Assembly (NCBI GenBank): GCA_900765525.1
Contig: CAAFRY010000220.1
Location: forward strand, 1 to 23,941
Direction of reading: 5' to 3'
Source: an uncultured Blautia sp.
GTDB taxonomy: Bacteria > Bacillota > Clostridia > Lachnospirales > Lachnospiraceae
DNA length: 23,941 bases
The stretch's first letter is position 1, and each line of letters opens with the position of its first letter. Position numbers and translations under genes: made by a program. The notes under the pieces were generated by a model, which was not told the origin of the DNA, searched no databases, and was given only the letters and a program-made list of their open reading frames with translations. Below, piece by piece: positions 8,056 through 16,149 of the stretch.

Positions 8056-9384
8056 ATGAGAACAGATAAGGTACATTTACGAGCTCCTGGAAACTGGATA
8101 AATGACCCTAACGGATTTATTTTTTTCAAGGGAGAATATCATTTGTTTTATCAATATTTTCCTTATGGCCCTGTGTGGGGAACCACGCATTGGGGACATG
8201 GGGTAAGCAAAGATTTGATTCACTGGAAACATTTAGGTATTGCTTTGTTTCCAAGCAAGGATTATGACAGGAACGGTGTTTTTTCAGGAAGTGCTTTGGA
8301 AGAAGAGGGGAAAATGTACCTGTACTATTCAGGGGTGAAATATTTGAAAGAAGACCCTGAAAATATCTACATATCTCCCGGCGACGATTTTGCCACCTGC
8401 CAGGCCATGATTGTATCTCAGGATGGTTTTTCCTTTGATAACTGGAAGGACAAAAAGATGATTCTGCCTGTGTGCAGCCGTGAGGAAGAGGCGGACTCCG
8501 CTCATACCAGAGACCCCAAGGTCTGGAAGGACGGAGACACTTACTATATGATGCTGGGAAGCACAATAAGAAAAGAGCAGGGACGCATAGTGTTTTATAC
8601 AAGCAAGGATGGTATAGCCTGGAATTATGCCTCACAGTATAAGGGACCTGAGTTAGGGAACATATTAGAGTGTCCGGATTTGTTTCAGATTGGGGAACAA
8701 TGGGTATTTACCGGCTCTCCTATGGGGGTAATCCGTGACGGGAAAAATTATGCTGAGCAGGCGGTATGCTCGCTGGCTGAATTTGAAAAAGAAACCTGTA
8801 CGTTAAAGCTTTGGAATGTGGAATATCTGGATTGGGGATTAGACTTATATGCTGCCCAGAGTAATTTGGACAAAGATGGAAATCGGGTAATGATTGCCTG
8901 GGTTCGTATGCCGAAACCAGTAGAGGAACCGGGGGAAAAGCCCTGGAGAGGCATGATGTGTCTGCCGAGAGTGGTAGAGGTAAGGGAAAACCATGTCTGC
9001 TTTTTGCCTCATCCGGAGACAGATAAGTATTTTACTGAAAAAGTACAGGGTATAGAAGCACTGGATTTTTCCAGACCTTTCCGGCTGAAAGCTTCTCTGA
9101 AGAACCGGGAAAGGCTGATTATCGGAGGATATGAGATTTCTATGGAGGGCGGCTGTTTAAAAGGAGACAGAAGTCAGGTGTTTGCAGAAGGAAAGGAACA
9201 CCGGTTTGAGGCAAAGACACCATATATAGGCGAAGATTGCATATTGGATATTTTTGTGGACCGGAATCTTATAGAAATTTTTGTGAATCATGGGCAGTAT
9301 GTACTCAGCCATGTGGTATATAATTTGAAACCTTATATAAAAGGTAATGTAGAGGAGATTTACATAGGGAAAGAAATGGAGTAA
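8056..9384 (+). CDS. Glycoside hydrolase family 32 beta-fructofuranosidase (cytoplasmic)
   Basis: A 442-residue GH32 enzyme that releases fructose from sucrose or short fructans. The catalytic triad is visible: nucleophile D17 in WINDPNG, transition-state stabiliser D153 in RDP (152-154), and acid/base E205 in ECPD (205-208). The N-terminal five-bladed propeller carries the family motifs WGHGVSKDLIHW and NGVFSGSA; a shorter C-terminal beta-sandwich domain ends with IEIFVNHGQY. There is no signal peptide, so it acts in the cytoplasm on sugar brought in by the upstream transporter. Because uptake is by ABC transport and not PTS, the substrate should be unphosphorylated sucrose or fructo-oligosaccharide, although scrB-type sucrose-6-phosphate hydrolases look alike. 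AAAGGG precedes the ATG. Confidence 0.93.
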   Translation: MRTDKVHLRAPGNWINDPNGFIFFKGEYHLFYQYFPYGPVWGTTHWGHGVSKDLIHWKHLGIALFPSKDYDRNGVFSGSALEEEGKMYLYYSGVKYLKEDPENIYISPGDDFATCQAMIVSQDGFSFDNWKDKKMILPVCSREEEADSAHTRDPKVWKDGDTYYMMLGSTIRKEQGRIVFYTSKDGIAWNYASQYKGPELGNILECPDLFQIGEQWVFTGSPMGVIRDGKNYAEQAVCSLAEFEKETCTLKLWNVEYLDWGLDLYAAQSNLDKDGNRVMIAWVRMPKPVEEPGEKPWRGMMCLPRVVEVRENHVCFLPHPETDKYFTEKVQGIEALDFSRPFRLKASLKNRERLIIGGYEISMEGGCLKGDRSQVFAEGKEHRFEAKTPYIGEDCILDIFVDRNLIEIFVNHGQYVLSHVVYNLKPYIKGNVEEIYIGKEME

Positions 9385-9420
9385 TATAAAATCAGAAAAT
9401 CCATATGCAGGAGGTATACC

Positions 9421-9861
9421 ATGCTTGAATACAGAGAAATCAATCTTTCCATGCTTCCGCAGCTTTCCCGGCTGTTTGCGGAAACCTTTAACGCAGCTCC
9501 ATGGAAGGAAAACTGGAGCCAGGAAACAGCAGCCAAAAGACTGCACCAGATTATAACCACAGAAGACTTTTTTGGCTTAGGAGTCTATGAGAATGGAGAA
9601 CTGTGCGGCATGATTATGGGCTGCAAAGAACAGTACGATGAAAGAATGATTTTCCAGGCCCGGGAGTTTTGTATCCGGAATACCATGCAGGGGCGTGGGC
9701 TGGGTACAGAAATTTACCGGCATTTAGAGGAAGAGTTAAAGAAACAGGGAATCCACAGAATTTTTCTCTACACCATCCAGGATAAGATGACAGAAAAATT
9801 TTATGAGAAGCAGGGATTTAAGAGGAGCCCTGACCTGATGCTTATGGAAAAAGAAATGTAA
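9421..9861 (+). CDS. GNAT family N-acetyltransferase
   Basis: A 146-residue single-domain acyltransferase. The acetyl-CoA pyrophosphate-binding motif is seen as MQGRGLGTEIYRHLEEEL (the Q/R-x-x-G-x-G/A pattern, about residues 89-106), and the C-terminal FYEKQGFKRS is the usual last strand and helix of the fold. The acceptor substrate cannot be told from sequence. AGGAGG at 9409-9414 is six bases before the ATG. The gene follows the GH32 gene by 36 bases with no terminator between them, so it may be co-transcribed with the sugar operon, but a functional link is not evident. Confidence 0.85.
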   Translation: MLEYREINLSMLPQLSRLFAETFNAAPWKENWSQETAAKRLHQIITTEDFFGLGVYENGELCGMIMGCKEQYDERMIFQAREFCIRNTMQGRGLGTEIYRHLEEELKKQGIHRIFLYTIQDKMTEKFYEKQGFKRSPDLMLMEKEM

Positions 9862-9898
9862 GAGCTGTAAAAGTCAAAAGAAAGATAAAAATCCCGGA

Positions 9899-9973
9899 GG
9901 TACCAACGAAGGTTGTTACCAGTGGGACAAACCCATGTACAGGTTGTCATCGGCACAGCATATGGCTGTGCCG
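9899..9973. other. Three consecutive hairpins between convergent genes
   Basis: The 129-base gap between the GNAT gene and rqcH holds three stems in a row: 9899-9902 with 9917-9920 continued by 9904-9907 with 9912-9915 (GAAG loop); TGGG/CCCA at 9923-9926 and 9932-9935; and a strong nine-pair stem CGGCACAGC at 9951-9959 with 9965-9973. No T-run follows the last stem on either strand, so it is not a standard terminator, although it may still act as the convergent end. I cannot match it to a known RNA family. Confidence 0.4.
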
Positions 9974-9990
9974 AGTTCCATCACTGCAGC

Positions 9991-11748
9991 CTAGCTGCGG
10001 CTGTCTTCATCCACCTGCTGAATTCCTGAAATATCCGGTTCAATCATAAGTGAATAATTGGTGTAATATACCACGAACCCGGGCTTTGCGCCGCCGGGTT
10101 TTTTTACATGTTTTTTCTGGATATAGTCGATTTCTACCTTGGGAGCCGTCCGCCCGCTGGAATAATAGGCGGCCAGTCGTCCGGCTTCCTCAAAGGTTCT
10201 GTCCGGCAGCTCCTCATTGCCGCATTTTACAATTACATGGGAGCCGGCCATTTTTTTTGCATGGAACCACCAGTCGTTTCCTGTGGCGAATTTAAAGGTA
10301 AGTTCTTCATTCTGGTAATTGTTTTTTCCTACATAAATATGATAGCCGTCGCTGGAAATGTAGTGCAGTGGCTTGGATTTTGCCAACATTTTTTTCTTTC
10401 CCGTGTAATGCTTTTTAATATAGCCATACTCCGTCAGCTCATCTTTAATCTGGGATAAATCATTTTCCTGCTGGGCAATATCCAAGGCCGTGCTGATGGA
10501 CTCCAGATGGCTGATTTCTTCCCGGGTATCCTTTATCTGCTCTTCCAGGGCCTGGGCTGTACGCTTTAGCTTTCCGTACCGGTCAAAATATTTCTTAGCG
10601 TTTTCCTGGGGCGTCAGAGTTCCGTCCAGGGGAATGGTGATTTCCTCGTTGGTGTAATAGTTCAGAGCCTGGAAGGACTTGGCTCCGCTTTCCAGATTAT
10701 AGCCATAGGTATTAATAAGTTCTCCGTAAACCTTATACTTGTCCATTTTTTCCGTGTCTTTCATCTGCCTGGTCTGCAAATCCAGCTTTTTCCGGTTTCG
10801 TTCCAGAGCAGTCTGGACAATCCGCCGCAAATCCGCAGATTTTTGCCGGATGCGGGTCAGCTTATCTTTTTGGGCATAATACTGTTCCAGAACCTGAGAC
10901 ATAGATGAAAACTCTTTTGCAGTAAAGTCTTGGTACTTAGTAAGAGGAATGGCAGCATATTCCACAGGCTCACCCTTCTCGTTATAGACAATATTGGGAG
11001 CAAAATTTCCCTCCTTCACATCCTCCATGACCCGCCGAAAGGTGTGATACAAGTGCTCCCGGGCAGGCTGGGAAAGGGATTTAGGGGACTGGCTTCCGTC
11101 CAGGGATGCCCGGTAACAGATTTCCTCTGCTATACAGGGGCTGATTCCCGTCAGGGAGGTGTACAGGGCTTTAGAGAGGGTGGAAGGCTTTTCATACACA
11201 GACTGGATAAATTCATCCTCCGTCACCTTCAGGGGATTATATTTTTCCTGGGTTTTTGGCAGGAAATAATCTCTGCCCGGCAATACCTCACGGACAGAGC
11301 TGATATTGCAGGACACATGCTTGATGCTGTCCAGTATCATTCGGTCCTGGTTTAAGAAAATAATATTACTGTGCTTGCCCATGATTTCCACCACCAGGGT
11401 TTTGGTACATAAATCCCCCAGCTCGTTTAAATGCTCAATGGTGAATTCAATAGCCCGCTCCATATCCGGCTGGCTTACGGCCACAATACGGCCGCTGCCA
11501 ATATGCTTCCGCAGAAGCATACAGAAATTTGGGGCGGTCAGAGGGCTGACCTTGTTTTTATCGGTAAAATAAATCAGAGGGAGAGAGGCGCTGGCAGACA
11601 GCAGCAGCCGGTACTGGGTTTTGTTGTTCTTTATGGTAATCAGCAGCTCGTCTGCTTCCGGCTGGGCAATCTTATTGATTTTCCCTCCGAGGATAGTGTC
11701 CTGAAATTCTTTCACCATATTGGCAATGGTGATTCCGTCAAATGCCAT
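9991..11748 (-). CDS. rqcH: RqcH, NFACT-family ribosome quality control factor
   Basis: A 585-residue NFACT protein (formerly FbpA/fibronectin-binding-like). In bacterial ribosome-associated quality control RqcH binds split 50S subunits with stalled peptidyl-tRNA and recruits tRNA-Ala to add C-terminal alanine tails that mark the chain for proteolysis. Seen here are the N-terminal MAFDGITIANMVKEF start, the LVVEIMGKHSN segment of NFACT-N, a long coiled-coil middle (about 280-430), and the C-terminal NFACT-R motif NDWWFHAKKMAGSHVIVK. The residues at 97-98 are Glu-Arg, where the Bacillus subtilis protein has the functionally important Asp-Arg pair. AGGAG at 11757-11761 precedes the ATG at 11748. 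It is divergent from the yicC operon, as a single-gene unit. Confidence 0.93.
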   Translation of the reverse strand: MAFDGITIANMVKEFQDTILGGKINKIAQPEADELLITIKNNKTQYRLLLSASASLPLIYFTDKNKVSPLTAPNFCMLLRKHIGSGRIVAVSQPDMERAIEFTIEHLNELGDLCTKTLVVEIMGKHSNIIFLNQDRMILDSIKHVSCNISSVREVLPGRDYFLPKTQEKYNPLKVTEDEFIQSVYEKPSTLSKALYTSLTGISPCIAEEICYRASLDGSQSPKSLSQPAREHLYHTFRRVMEDVKEGNFAPNIVYNEKGEPVEYAAIPLTKYQDFTAKEFSSMSQVLEQYYAQKDKLTRIRQKSADLRRIVQTALERNRKKLDLQTRQMKDTEKMDKYKVYGELINTYGYNLESGAKSFQALNYYTNEEITIPLDGTLTPQENAKKYFDRYGKLKRTAQALEEQIKDTREEISHLESISTALDIAQQENDLSQIKDELTEYGYIKKHYTGKKKMLAKSKPLHYISSDGYHIYVGKNNYQNEELTFKFATGNDWWFHAKKMAGSHVIVKCGNEELPDRTFEEAGRLAAYYSSGRTAPKVEIDYIQKKHVKKPGGAKPGFVVYYTNYSLMIEPDISGIQQVDEDSRS

Positions 11749-11860
11749 AATGTATTACTCCTAGTATAATAATGGTGTAGTCAGTAAGACTACTTAGTTA
11801 ATAAGTTTCTGGTTTGTCAACTTCATGGTCCCTATTCTATCACAATCATAAAATGAAGCC

Positions 11861-11890
11861 AAGAAAAAAGAATCCCGCTTTGCAGGATTC
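11861..11890 (-). terminator. Orphan intrinsic terminator in minus orientation upstream of rqcH
   Basis: Arms GAATCC (11870-11875) and GGATTC (11885-11890) pair, with an inner GC/GC pair and TTT loop. On the minus strand the stem is followed by CTTTTTTC, a good terminator. There is no minus-strand gene upstream of it, so it would act either within an rqcH leader or against antisense transcription. The stem differs by only two of 21 bases from the terminator at 21820-21840. Confidence 0.55.
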
Positions 11891-11967
11891 CCCGGGAAAG
11901 CCAAGCTGCAATCAGAATTTGTAAAATCAGATGCAAAGTCAGATTTCCACGGGAAGCAAAAAAGTGT

Positions 11968-11996
11968 TTGACGCACTTAGGTCCTTGCCTTATAAT
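11968..11996 (+). promoter_or_regulatory. Promoter of the yicC-remA-gmk-rpoZ-rimO-pgsA operon
   Basis: TTGACG (11968-11973) and a perfect TATAAT (11991-11996) are exactly 17 bases apart. Transcription should begin near 12003 and leave a leader of about 135 bases before yicC. No other comparable promoter is seen before cinA. Confidence 0.8.
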
Positions 11997-12137
11997 AACT
12001 ATGTATGTTTATGTGCTGTAACGGGGAAACCAGAGGATGCAGCCGATTTGGACGGAGAGTTTTTGTCTGAATCTAATGCCAAATTCCAAGGAGAAACCTG
12101 ACCAGGACAAATATAGGACATGAGAAAAGAGTAAGAC

Positions 12138-13016
12138 ATGATAAAAAGCATGACCGGCTTTGGCAGAGCCGAGTTACTGGATGAGGAAAAAAAGATAACC
12201 GTGGAGATGAAATCTGTAAACCACCGCTATCTGGATATTAACATGCGGATGCCTAAAAAGCTTAGTTTTTTTGAAGCGGCTATCCGTACCCTTCTGAAAG
12301 AATATGTGCAGAGGGGAAAGGTGGATTTGTTTATCACCTATGAAGATTATACACAGAGCCGGGTGTATGTAAAATACAACCGGGAGCTGGCAGAACAGTA
12401 TGCCTCCTATATCCGGCAGATAGGGGAGGAGTTCGGACTGGATGACGAGGTAAGCGCAGCTTCTCTTTCCCGTTTCCCCGAGGTCTTTACCATGGAGGAG
12501 CAGGAAGTGGATGAAAAGCAGCTTTGGGGAGCCCTGGAGCAAGTTATCCGCAGTGCTGCCCGGCAGTTTGTAGATACCAGAACCCAGGAGGGAGCCCATC
12601 TTCGGAGCGACATTTTGGAAAAGCTGAAGGACATGGAGGAGAAAGTGGCTCTGGTGGAGAAAAGAGGACCTGAGATTTTAAAGGAGTACAGAGAGAAGCT
12701 GGAGGGCAAGGTAAAGGAGCTGCTGGCAGACAGCCAGATAGAAGAAAGCCGCATTGCCGCAGAGGTGGTTCTCTTTGCAGATAAAATCTGTACCGATGAG
12801 GAGACGGTCCGCTTAAAGAGTCACATCAGCCACATGGAGCAGGTTCTGGAAGAAAAAGAGGGCATCGGCAGGAAGCTGGACTTTATTGCCCAGGAGATGA
12901 ACCGGGAAGCCAATACCATTTTGTCTAAGGCTAATGATTTGGAAACCTCCAATCTGGCTATTGATTTAAAGACAGAGATTGAGAAGGTCCGGGAGCAGAT
13001 TCAGAATATTGAATAA
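12138..13016 (+). CDS. yicC: YicC family endoribonuclease
   Basis: A 292-residue protein with the diagnostic N-terminus MIKSMTGFGRAE and the VEMKSVNHRYLDINMRMP segment of the YicC-like N-terminal domain, and the DUF1732 C-terminal domain ending EMNREANTILSKANDLETSNLAIDLK and a helix of the pattern EIEKVREQIQNIE. YicC proteins of Escherichia coli and relatives are endoribonucleases that act on small RNA or mRNA; the Firmicutes members are less studied. Length is typical. The ribosome site (GAGAAAAGAG) is weak. It is first in an operon with remA, gmk and rpoZ, the order found across Clostridia and Bacilli. Confidence 0.92.
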   Translation: MIKSMTGFGRAELLDEEKKITVEMKSVNHRYLDINMRMPKKLSFFEAAIRTLLKEYVQRGKVDLFITYEDYTQSRVYVKYNRELAEQYASYIRQIGEEFGLDDEVSAASLSRFPEVFTMEEQEVDEKQLWGALEQVIRSAARQFVDTRTQEGAHLRSDILEKLKDMEEKVALVEKRGPEILKEYREKLEGKVKELLADSQIEESRIAAEVVLFADKICTDEETVRLKSHISHMEQVLEEKEGIGRKLDFIAQEMNREANTILSKANDLETSNLAIDLKTEIEKVREQIQNIE

Positions 13017-13030
13017 AGGCAGGAAGCTTT

Positions 13031-13303
13031 ATGTCAAGGTTATTGAATATTGGATTCGGAAACGTAGTGAATATGGATAAGGTAGTGGCAGTGGTAAGCC
13101 CGGACGCAGCGCCTATTAAGCGTATGGTACAGGCGGCCAAGGAGGCCGGTAAGTCGGTAGATGCCACTCAGGGGAGAAAGACCAAAGCCGTGCTGATTAC
13201 AGACGGGGATATGGTGGTGCTTTCCGCTCTGCAGCCGGAAACTATCGCAAAGCGTTTCGGCACGATTCCGGAAAATGAATTAAAAGGGGAATATGATGGA
13301 TAA
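13031..13303 (+). CDS. remA: RemA-like protein (DUF370)
   Basis: A 90-residue DUF370 protein. The conserved LLNIGFGNVVNMDKVVAVVSPDAAPIKRM-type core spans about residues 4-34, followed by ATQGRKTKAVLITDGDMVVLSALQPETIAKRF (45-76), both very typical of RemA. In Bacillus subtilis RemA is a DNA-binding ring-forming activator of biofilm matrix and osmoprotection genes; in Lachnospiraceae the targets are unknown, so the symbol marks family rather than proven role. AGGAAG sits four bases before the ATG. It follows yicC by 14 bases and overlaps the start of gmk, consistent with translational coupling. Confidence 0.88.
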   Translation: MSRLLNIGFGNVVNMDKVVAVVSPDAAPIKRMVQAAKEAGKSVDATQGRKTKAVLITDGDMVVLSALQPETIAKRFGTIPENELKGEYDG

Positions 13304-13928
13304 CAGAGGAATTTTAGTTGTGGTGTCCGGCTTTTCGGGAGCCGGCAAGGGCACATTGATTAAAAGGCTGATGGAAAAGTATGACAATTATGCTCTTTCC
13401 ATTTCAGCTACTACCAGGGAGCCCAGGCCGGGAGAGGAGCATGGAAGGGAATATTTTTTCCATACCAAACAGGAATTTGAAGAGTTGATTCTTCAGGATG
13501 CCCTGATTGAATACGCCAGATATGTGGATAATTATTACGGAACTCCCAAGGCCTATGTGGAAAAGCAGTTAAGCATGGGCAAGGACGTTATTTTGGAGAT
13601 TGAGATTCAGGGAGCTTTAAAGGTAAAGGAAAAGCTGCCGGAAACCCTGTTGCTTTTTGTGACGCCGCCTTCCGCCCAGGAGCTGAAACGCCGGCTGGTG
13701 GGAAGAGGCACCGAGAGCATGGAAGTCATAGAGTCCAGACTTTCCAGGGCCTTTGAGGAAGCCCAGGGAATGGAGGAATATGACAGTATTCTGGTCAATG
13801 ACCAGATAGAAGACTGCGTGGACCAGATGCATGCAGTGATTCAGAGTCAGCATTGCAAGACAGAAAACTGCCGGGATTTTATCCGGAAAATTACCGGGGA
13901 AATTGCGGTATTTAAGAAAGGAGAATAG
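13296..13928 (+). CDS. gmk: Guanylate kinase
   Basis: A 210-residue guanylate kinase, which phosphorylates GMP or dGMP to the diphosphate with ATP. The P-loop GFSGAGKGT is at residues 12-20, and the GMP-binding part STTREPRPGEEHGREYFF follows at about 35-53, with the lid region RRLVGRGTES later. Two ATGs lie in tandem (13293 and 13296); AGGGGA at 13285-13290 leaves two bases to the first and five to the second, so the second is preferred. The gene overlaps the end of remA by eight bases and is followed two bases later by rpoZ. Confidence 0.96.
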   Translation: MDNRGILVVVSGFSGAGKGTLIKRLMEKYDNYALSISATTREPRPGEEHGREYFFHTKQEFEELILQDALIEYARYVDNYYGTPKAYVEKQLSMGKDVILEIEIQGALKVKEKLPETLLLFVTPPSAQELKRRLVGRGTESMEVIESRLSRAFEEAQGMEEYDSILVNDQIEDCVDQMHAVIQSQHCKTENCRDFIRKITGEIAVFKKGE

Positions 13929-13930
13929 AT

Positions 13931-14194
13931 ATGATACATCCCTCATACTCAGAATTGATGGAAGCGATTAACGAAGGTGCCCAGATGGAGGACGAACCTT
14001 TAGTAACCAGCAGATATTCCGTTGTTCTTGCCACCAGCAAGAGAGCAAGACAGCTGATTGGCGGAAAAGAGGCGCTGGTCCGTTCAGCAGGGAAAAAGCC
14101 CCTGTCTACAGCGGTAGAAGAAATTTATAAGGGCAAAGTACACATTCTTCCCGATGAGCCGGAAGAGGAAGAGACTGTCCAGGAAGAAGAATAA
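13931..14194 (+). CDS. rpoZ: RNA polymerase omega subunit
   Basis: An 87-residue omega subunit, which helps assemble RNA polymerase by clamping the beta-prime subunit. The conserved core SRYSVVLATSKRARQLIGG is at about residues 27-45 and the PLSTAVEEIYKGKV segment at about 57-70; the tail is strongly acidic (PEEEETVQEEE), as common in Clostridia. AAAGGAG lies at 13917-13923, inside the end of gmk, and only two bases separate the gmk stop from this ATG. Its place after gmk is the usual Firmicutes order. Confidence 0.95.
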   Translation: MIHPSYSELMEAINEGAQMEDEPLVTSRYSVVLATSKRARQLIGGKEALVRSAGKKPLSTAVEEIYKGKVHILPDEPEEEETVQEEE

Positions 14195-14267
14195 GAAAAA
14201 AATATGTACAGGGACTGCTGACAGCTTCTTGCCGGCGGTCCTTTGTGCTAGTGCAGAAGGAGGCGGC

Positions 14268-15608
14268 ATGAGAAAAGTATTGTTTATTTCTCTGGGCTGT
14301 GACAAAAACCTGGCGGATTCCGAGGAAATGCTGGGCATGCTGGTGGAGCATGGGTACCAGCTTACCAATGAGGAGCAGGAGGCAGAGGTAATCGTCATCA
14401 ATACCTGCGCCTTTATCCACGATGCCAAAGAGGAGAGTGTCAACAGCATTTTGGAAATGGCCCGTTATAAGAAGGAAGGAGTCCTGAAGGCTCTTCTGGT
14501 TACGGGGTGTCTGGCCCAGAGATACCAAAAAGAAATCATAGAGGAGATTCCCGAGGTGGACGCTGTGCTGGGAACTGCCAGCTTTGACCAGATTATCCAG
14601 GCTTTGGACAAAGTGTTCCAGGGTGAGAAGTATTTAGATTTTCGGGATATTGATGAAAATCCCCAGGTCAGCGGAAAGCGGGTTATCACCACAGGCGGTT
14701 ATTATGACTATTTGAAGATTGCAGAAGGCTGTGACAAACATTGTACTTACTGTATCATCCCAAAACTTAGGGGCAAATACAGAAGTGTTCCCATGGAGCG
14801 GCTTATAGAGCAGGCCCGGCATTTGGCGGACCAGGGCGTGCGGGAGCTGATTGTAGTGGCTCAGGAAACCACGGTTTACGGAAAGGACTTGTATGGAGAG
14901 AAGTGTTTCCATAAGCTGCTGCGGGAACTGTGTAAGATTAGCGGTATTCAGTGGATTCGTATACTTTACTGCTATCCGGAGGAAATATATCCGGAGCTGA
15001 TTCAGACCATTAAGGAAGAAAAGAAAATCTGTCATTATCTGGATTTGCCTATCCAGCACTGTAATGACAGGATTCTGAAACGTATGGGAAGACGGACTAC
15101 CAAGCAGGAGCTGATGGATATTGTGGCTACTCTGCGGCGGGAAATTCCGGATATTATTTTGAGAACCACCCTGATTACCGGCTTTCCGGGAGAGACTTTG
15201 GAAGAACATCAGGAGCTGATGGAGTTTATTGACACCATGGAATTTGACCGTCTGGGCGTGTTTACCTATTCCCCGGAGGAGGACACCCCGGCAGCCCTTA
15301 TGCCGGACCAGATAGAGGAAGAGGAAAAGCTGAGGCGGCAGGAGGAGCTGATGGAGCTGCAGCAGGAGATTTCTCTGGACAAGGGAAATGCCCGCATCGG
15401 CACCGAAGTGGAAGTAATGATAGAGGGTAAGGTGGCCGATGAAAATGCCTATGTGGGACGCACCTACGGGGACGCACCTAACGTAGACGGCTACATTTTT
15501 ATAAACACAGCCACAGAGCTGATGTCAGGAGATTTTGCCCTGGTCCACGTCACCGGCGCCCTGGAATATGATTTGATAGGAGAGTTGAAAGATGAATACA
15601 CCCAATAA
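14268..15608 (+). CDS. rimO: Ribosomal protein uS12 (Asp) methylthiotransferase RimO
   Basis: A 446-residue radical-SAM methylthiotransferase that modifies the conserved aspartate of ribosomal protein uS12. The three N-terminal cluster ligands are C11 (SLGCDKN), C47 (NTCAF) and C81 (VTGCLAQ); the radical-SAM CxxxCxxC is C155, C159 and C162 (GCDKHCTYCIIPKLRGKYRS). A TRAM domain occupies about the last 70 residues. The N-terminus MRKVLFISLGCDKNLADSE sets RimO apart from MiaB. The start is the ATG at 14268 with AAGGAGG at 14257-14263; the same frame stays open to 14154, overlapping rpoZ, but that 38-residue extension is basic low-complexity sequence and is rejected. It overlaps pgsA by 17 bases. 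Confidence 0.95.
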   Translation: MRKVLFISLGCDKNLADSEEMLGMLVEHGYQLTNEEQEAEVIVINTCAFIHDAKEESVNSILEMARYKKEGVLKALLVTGCLAQRYQKEIIEEIPEVDAVLGTASFDQIIQALDKVFQGEKYLDFRDIDENPQVSGKRVITTGGYYDYLKIAEGCDKHCTYCIIPKLRGKYRSVPMERLIEQARHLADQGVRELIVVAQETTVYGKDLYGEKCFHKLLRELCKISGIQWIRILYCYPEEIYPELIQTIKEEKKICHYLDLPIQHCNDRILKRMGRRTTKQELMDIVATLRREIPDIILRTTLITGFPGETLEEHQELMEFIDTMEFDRLGVFTYSPEEDTPAALMPDQIEEEEKLRRQEELMELQQEISLDKGNARIGTEVEVMIEGKVADENAYVGRTYGDAPNVDGYIFINTATELMSGDFALVHVTGALEYDLIGELKDEYTQ

Positions 15609-16134
15609 GCTGACCATAGCAAGAGTGGTCATGATTCCTTTTTTTGTAGCCTTTTTAATGTATGATATTGTAGGAGATGCAGGAAAATGGGTTGCCCTGG
15701 TGATTTTTATTGCCGCCAGCCTTACCGATACTCTGGACGGCTATTTAGCCAGAAAGTATCATCTGGTAACTAATTTCGGCAAATTTATGGACCCCTTGGC
15801 AGATAAACTGCTGGTATGTTCTGCCCTTATCTGCTTTACCTCTACAGGACAGCTTGCAGCCTGGATTACCATCATCATCATTGCCAGAGAGTTTATTATC
15901 AGCGGTTTCCGTCTGATTGCGGCAGATAACGGTATTGTAATTGCTGCCAGCTACTGGGGGAAATTTAAGACAGTTTCACAGATGATTATGATTATTCTTA
16001 TGATTATGGACATACAAAATGAAATTTTCCAGGGGTTGATTACTCTGTTTGTGGTTATTGCGGTAGCCCTTACCATAATATCTCTTGTGGATTATATTGT
16101 GAAAAATAAAAAAGTTCTTAGTATGCAGGATTGA
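15592..16134 (+). CDS. pgsA: CDP-diacylglycerol--glycerol-3-phosphate 3-phosphatidyltransferase
   Basis: A 180-residue integral membrane enzyme that makes phosphatidylglycerol phosphate from CDP-diacylglycerol, the first step toward phosphatidylglycerol and cardiolipin. The CDP-alcohol phosphotransferase motif is complete: D46, D49, G50, A53, R54, G63, D67 and D71 (in TDTLDGYLARKYHLVTNFGK and FMDPLAD). The N-terminal MNTPNKLTIARVVMIPFFV is typical of PgsA. The start lies inside rimO, which implies translational coupling; GGAGAG is about six bases upstream. A cardiolipin synthase, which uses its product downstream, is encoded further along in this window. Confidence 0.95.
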   Translation: MNTPNKLTIARVVMIPFFVAFLMYDIVGDAGKWVALVIFIAASLTDTLDGYLARKYHLVTNFGKFMDPLADKLLVCSALICFTSTGQLAAWITIIIIAREFIISGFRLIAADNGIVIAASYWGKFKTVSQMIMIILMIMDIQNEIFQGLITLFVVIAVALTIISLVDYIVKNKKVLSMQD

Positions 16135-16149
16135 TGCTCTTTACAGGAA

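Larger units (their letters stand above)
11749..12137. other. 389-base divergent intergenic region between rqcH and yicC
   Basis: This gap holds, from left to right, the rqcH ribosome site, a six-pair inverted repeat GTAGTC/GACTAC (11777-11782, 11788-11793), a minus-strand TTGACA (11815-11820) without a convincing -10 box, an orphan minus-strand terminator (11861-11890), and the strong yicC promoter (11968-11996) with a 135-base leader. The leader has one weak pairing (12046-12051 with 12079-12084) and no riboswitch that I recognise. Confidence 0.6.

Noticed and set aside
11763..11768. TATACT on the minus strand as a -10 box for rqcH
   Set aside because: Transcription would start within or after the ribosome site, and there is no -35 box at the proper distance.
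11794..11976. 60-residue minus-strand frame in the rqcH-yicC gap
   Set aside because: No ribosome site, Cys/Phe-rich composition, and it spans the orphan terminator.
11931..12101. 56-residue plus-strand frame before yicC
   Set aside because: The composition looks protein-like, but there is no ribosome site and the strong yicC promoter lies inside it, so a transcript from that promoter would lack its start.
14154..14267. 38-residue N-terminal extension of RimO
   Set aside because: It overlaps rpoZ, is basic low-complexity sequence, and the AAGGAGG site and family N-terminus point to the ATG at 14268.
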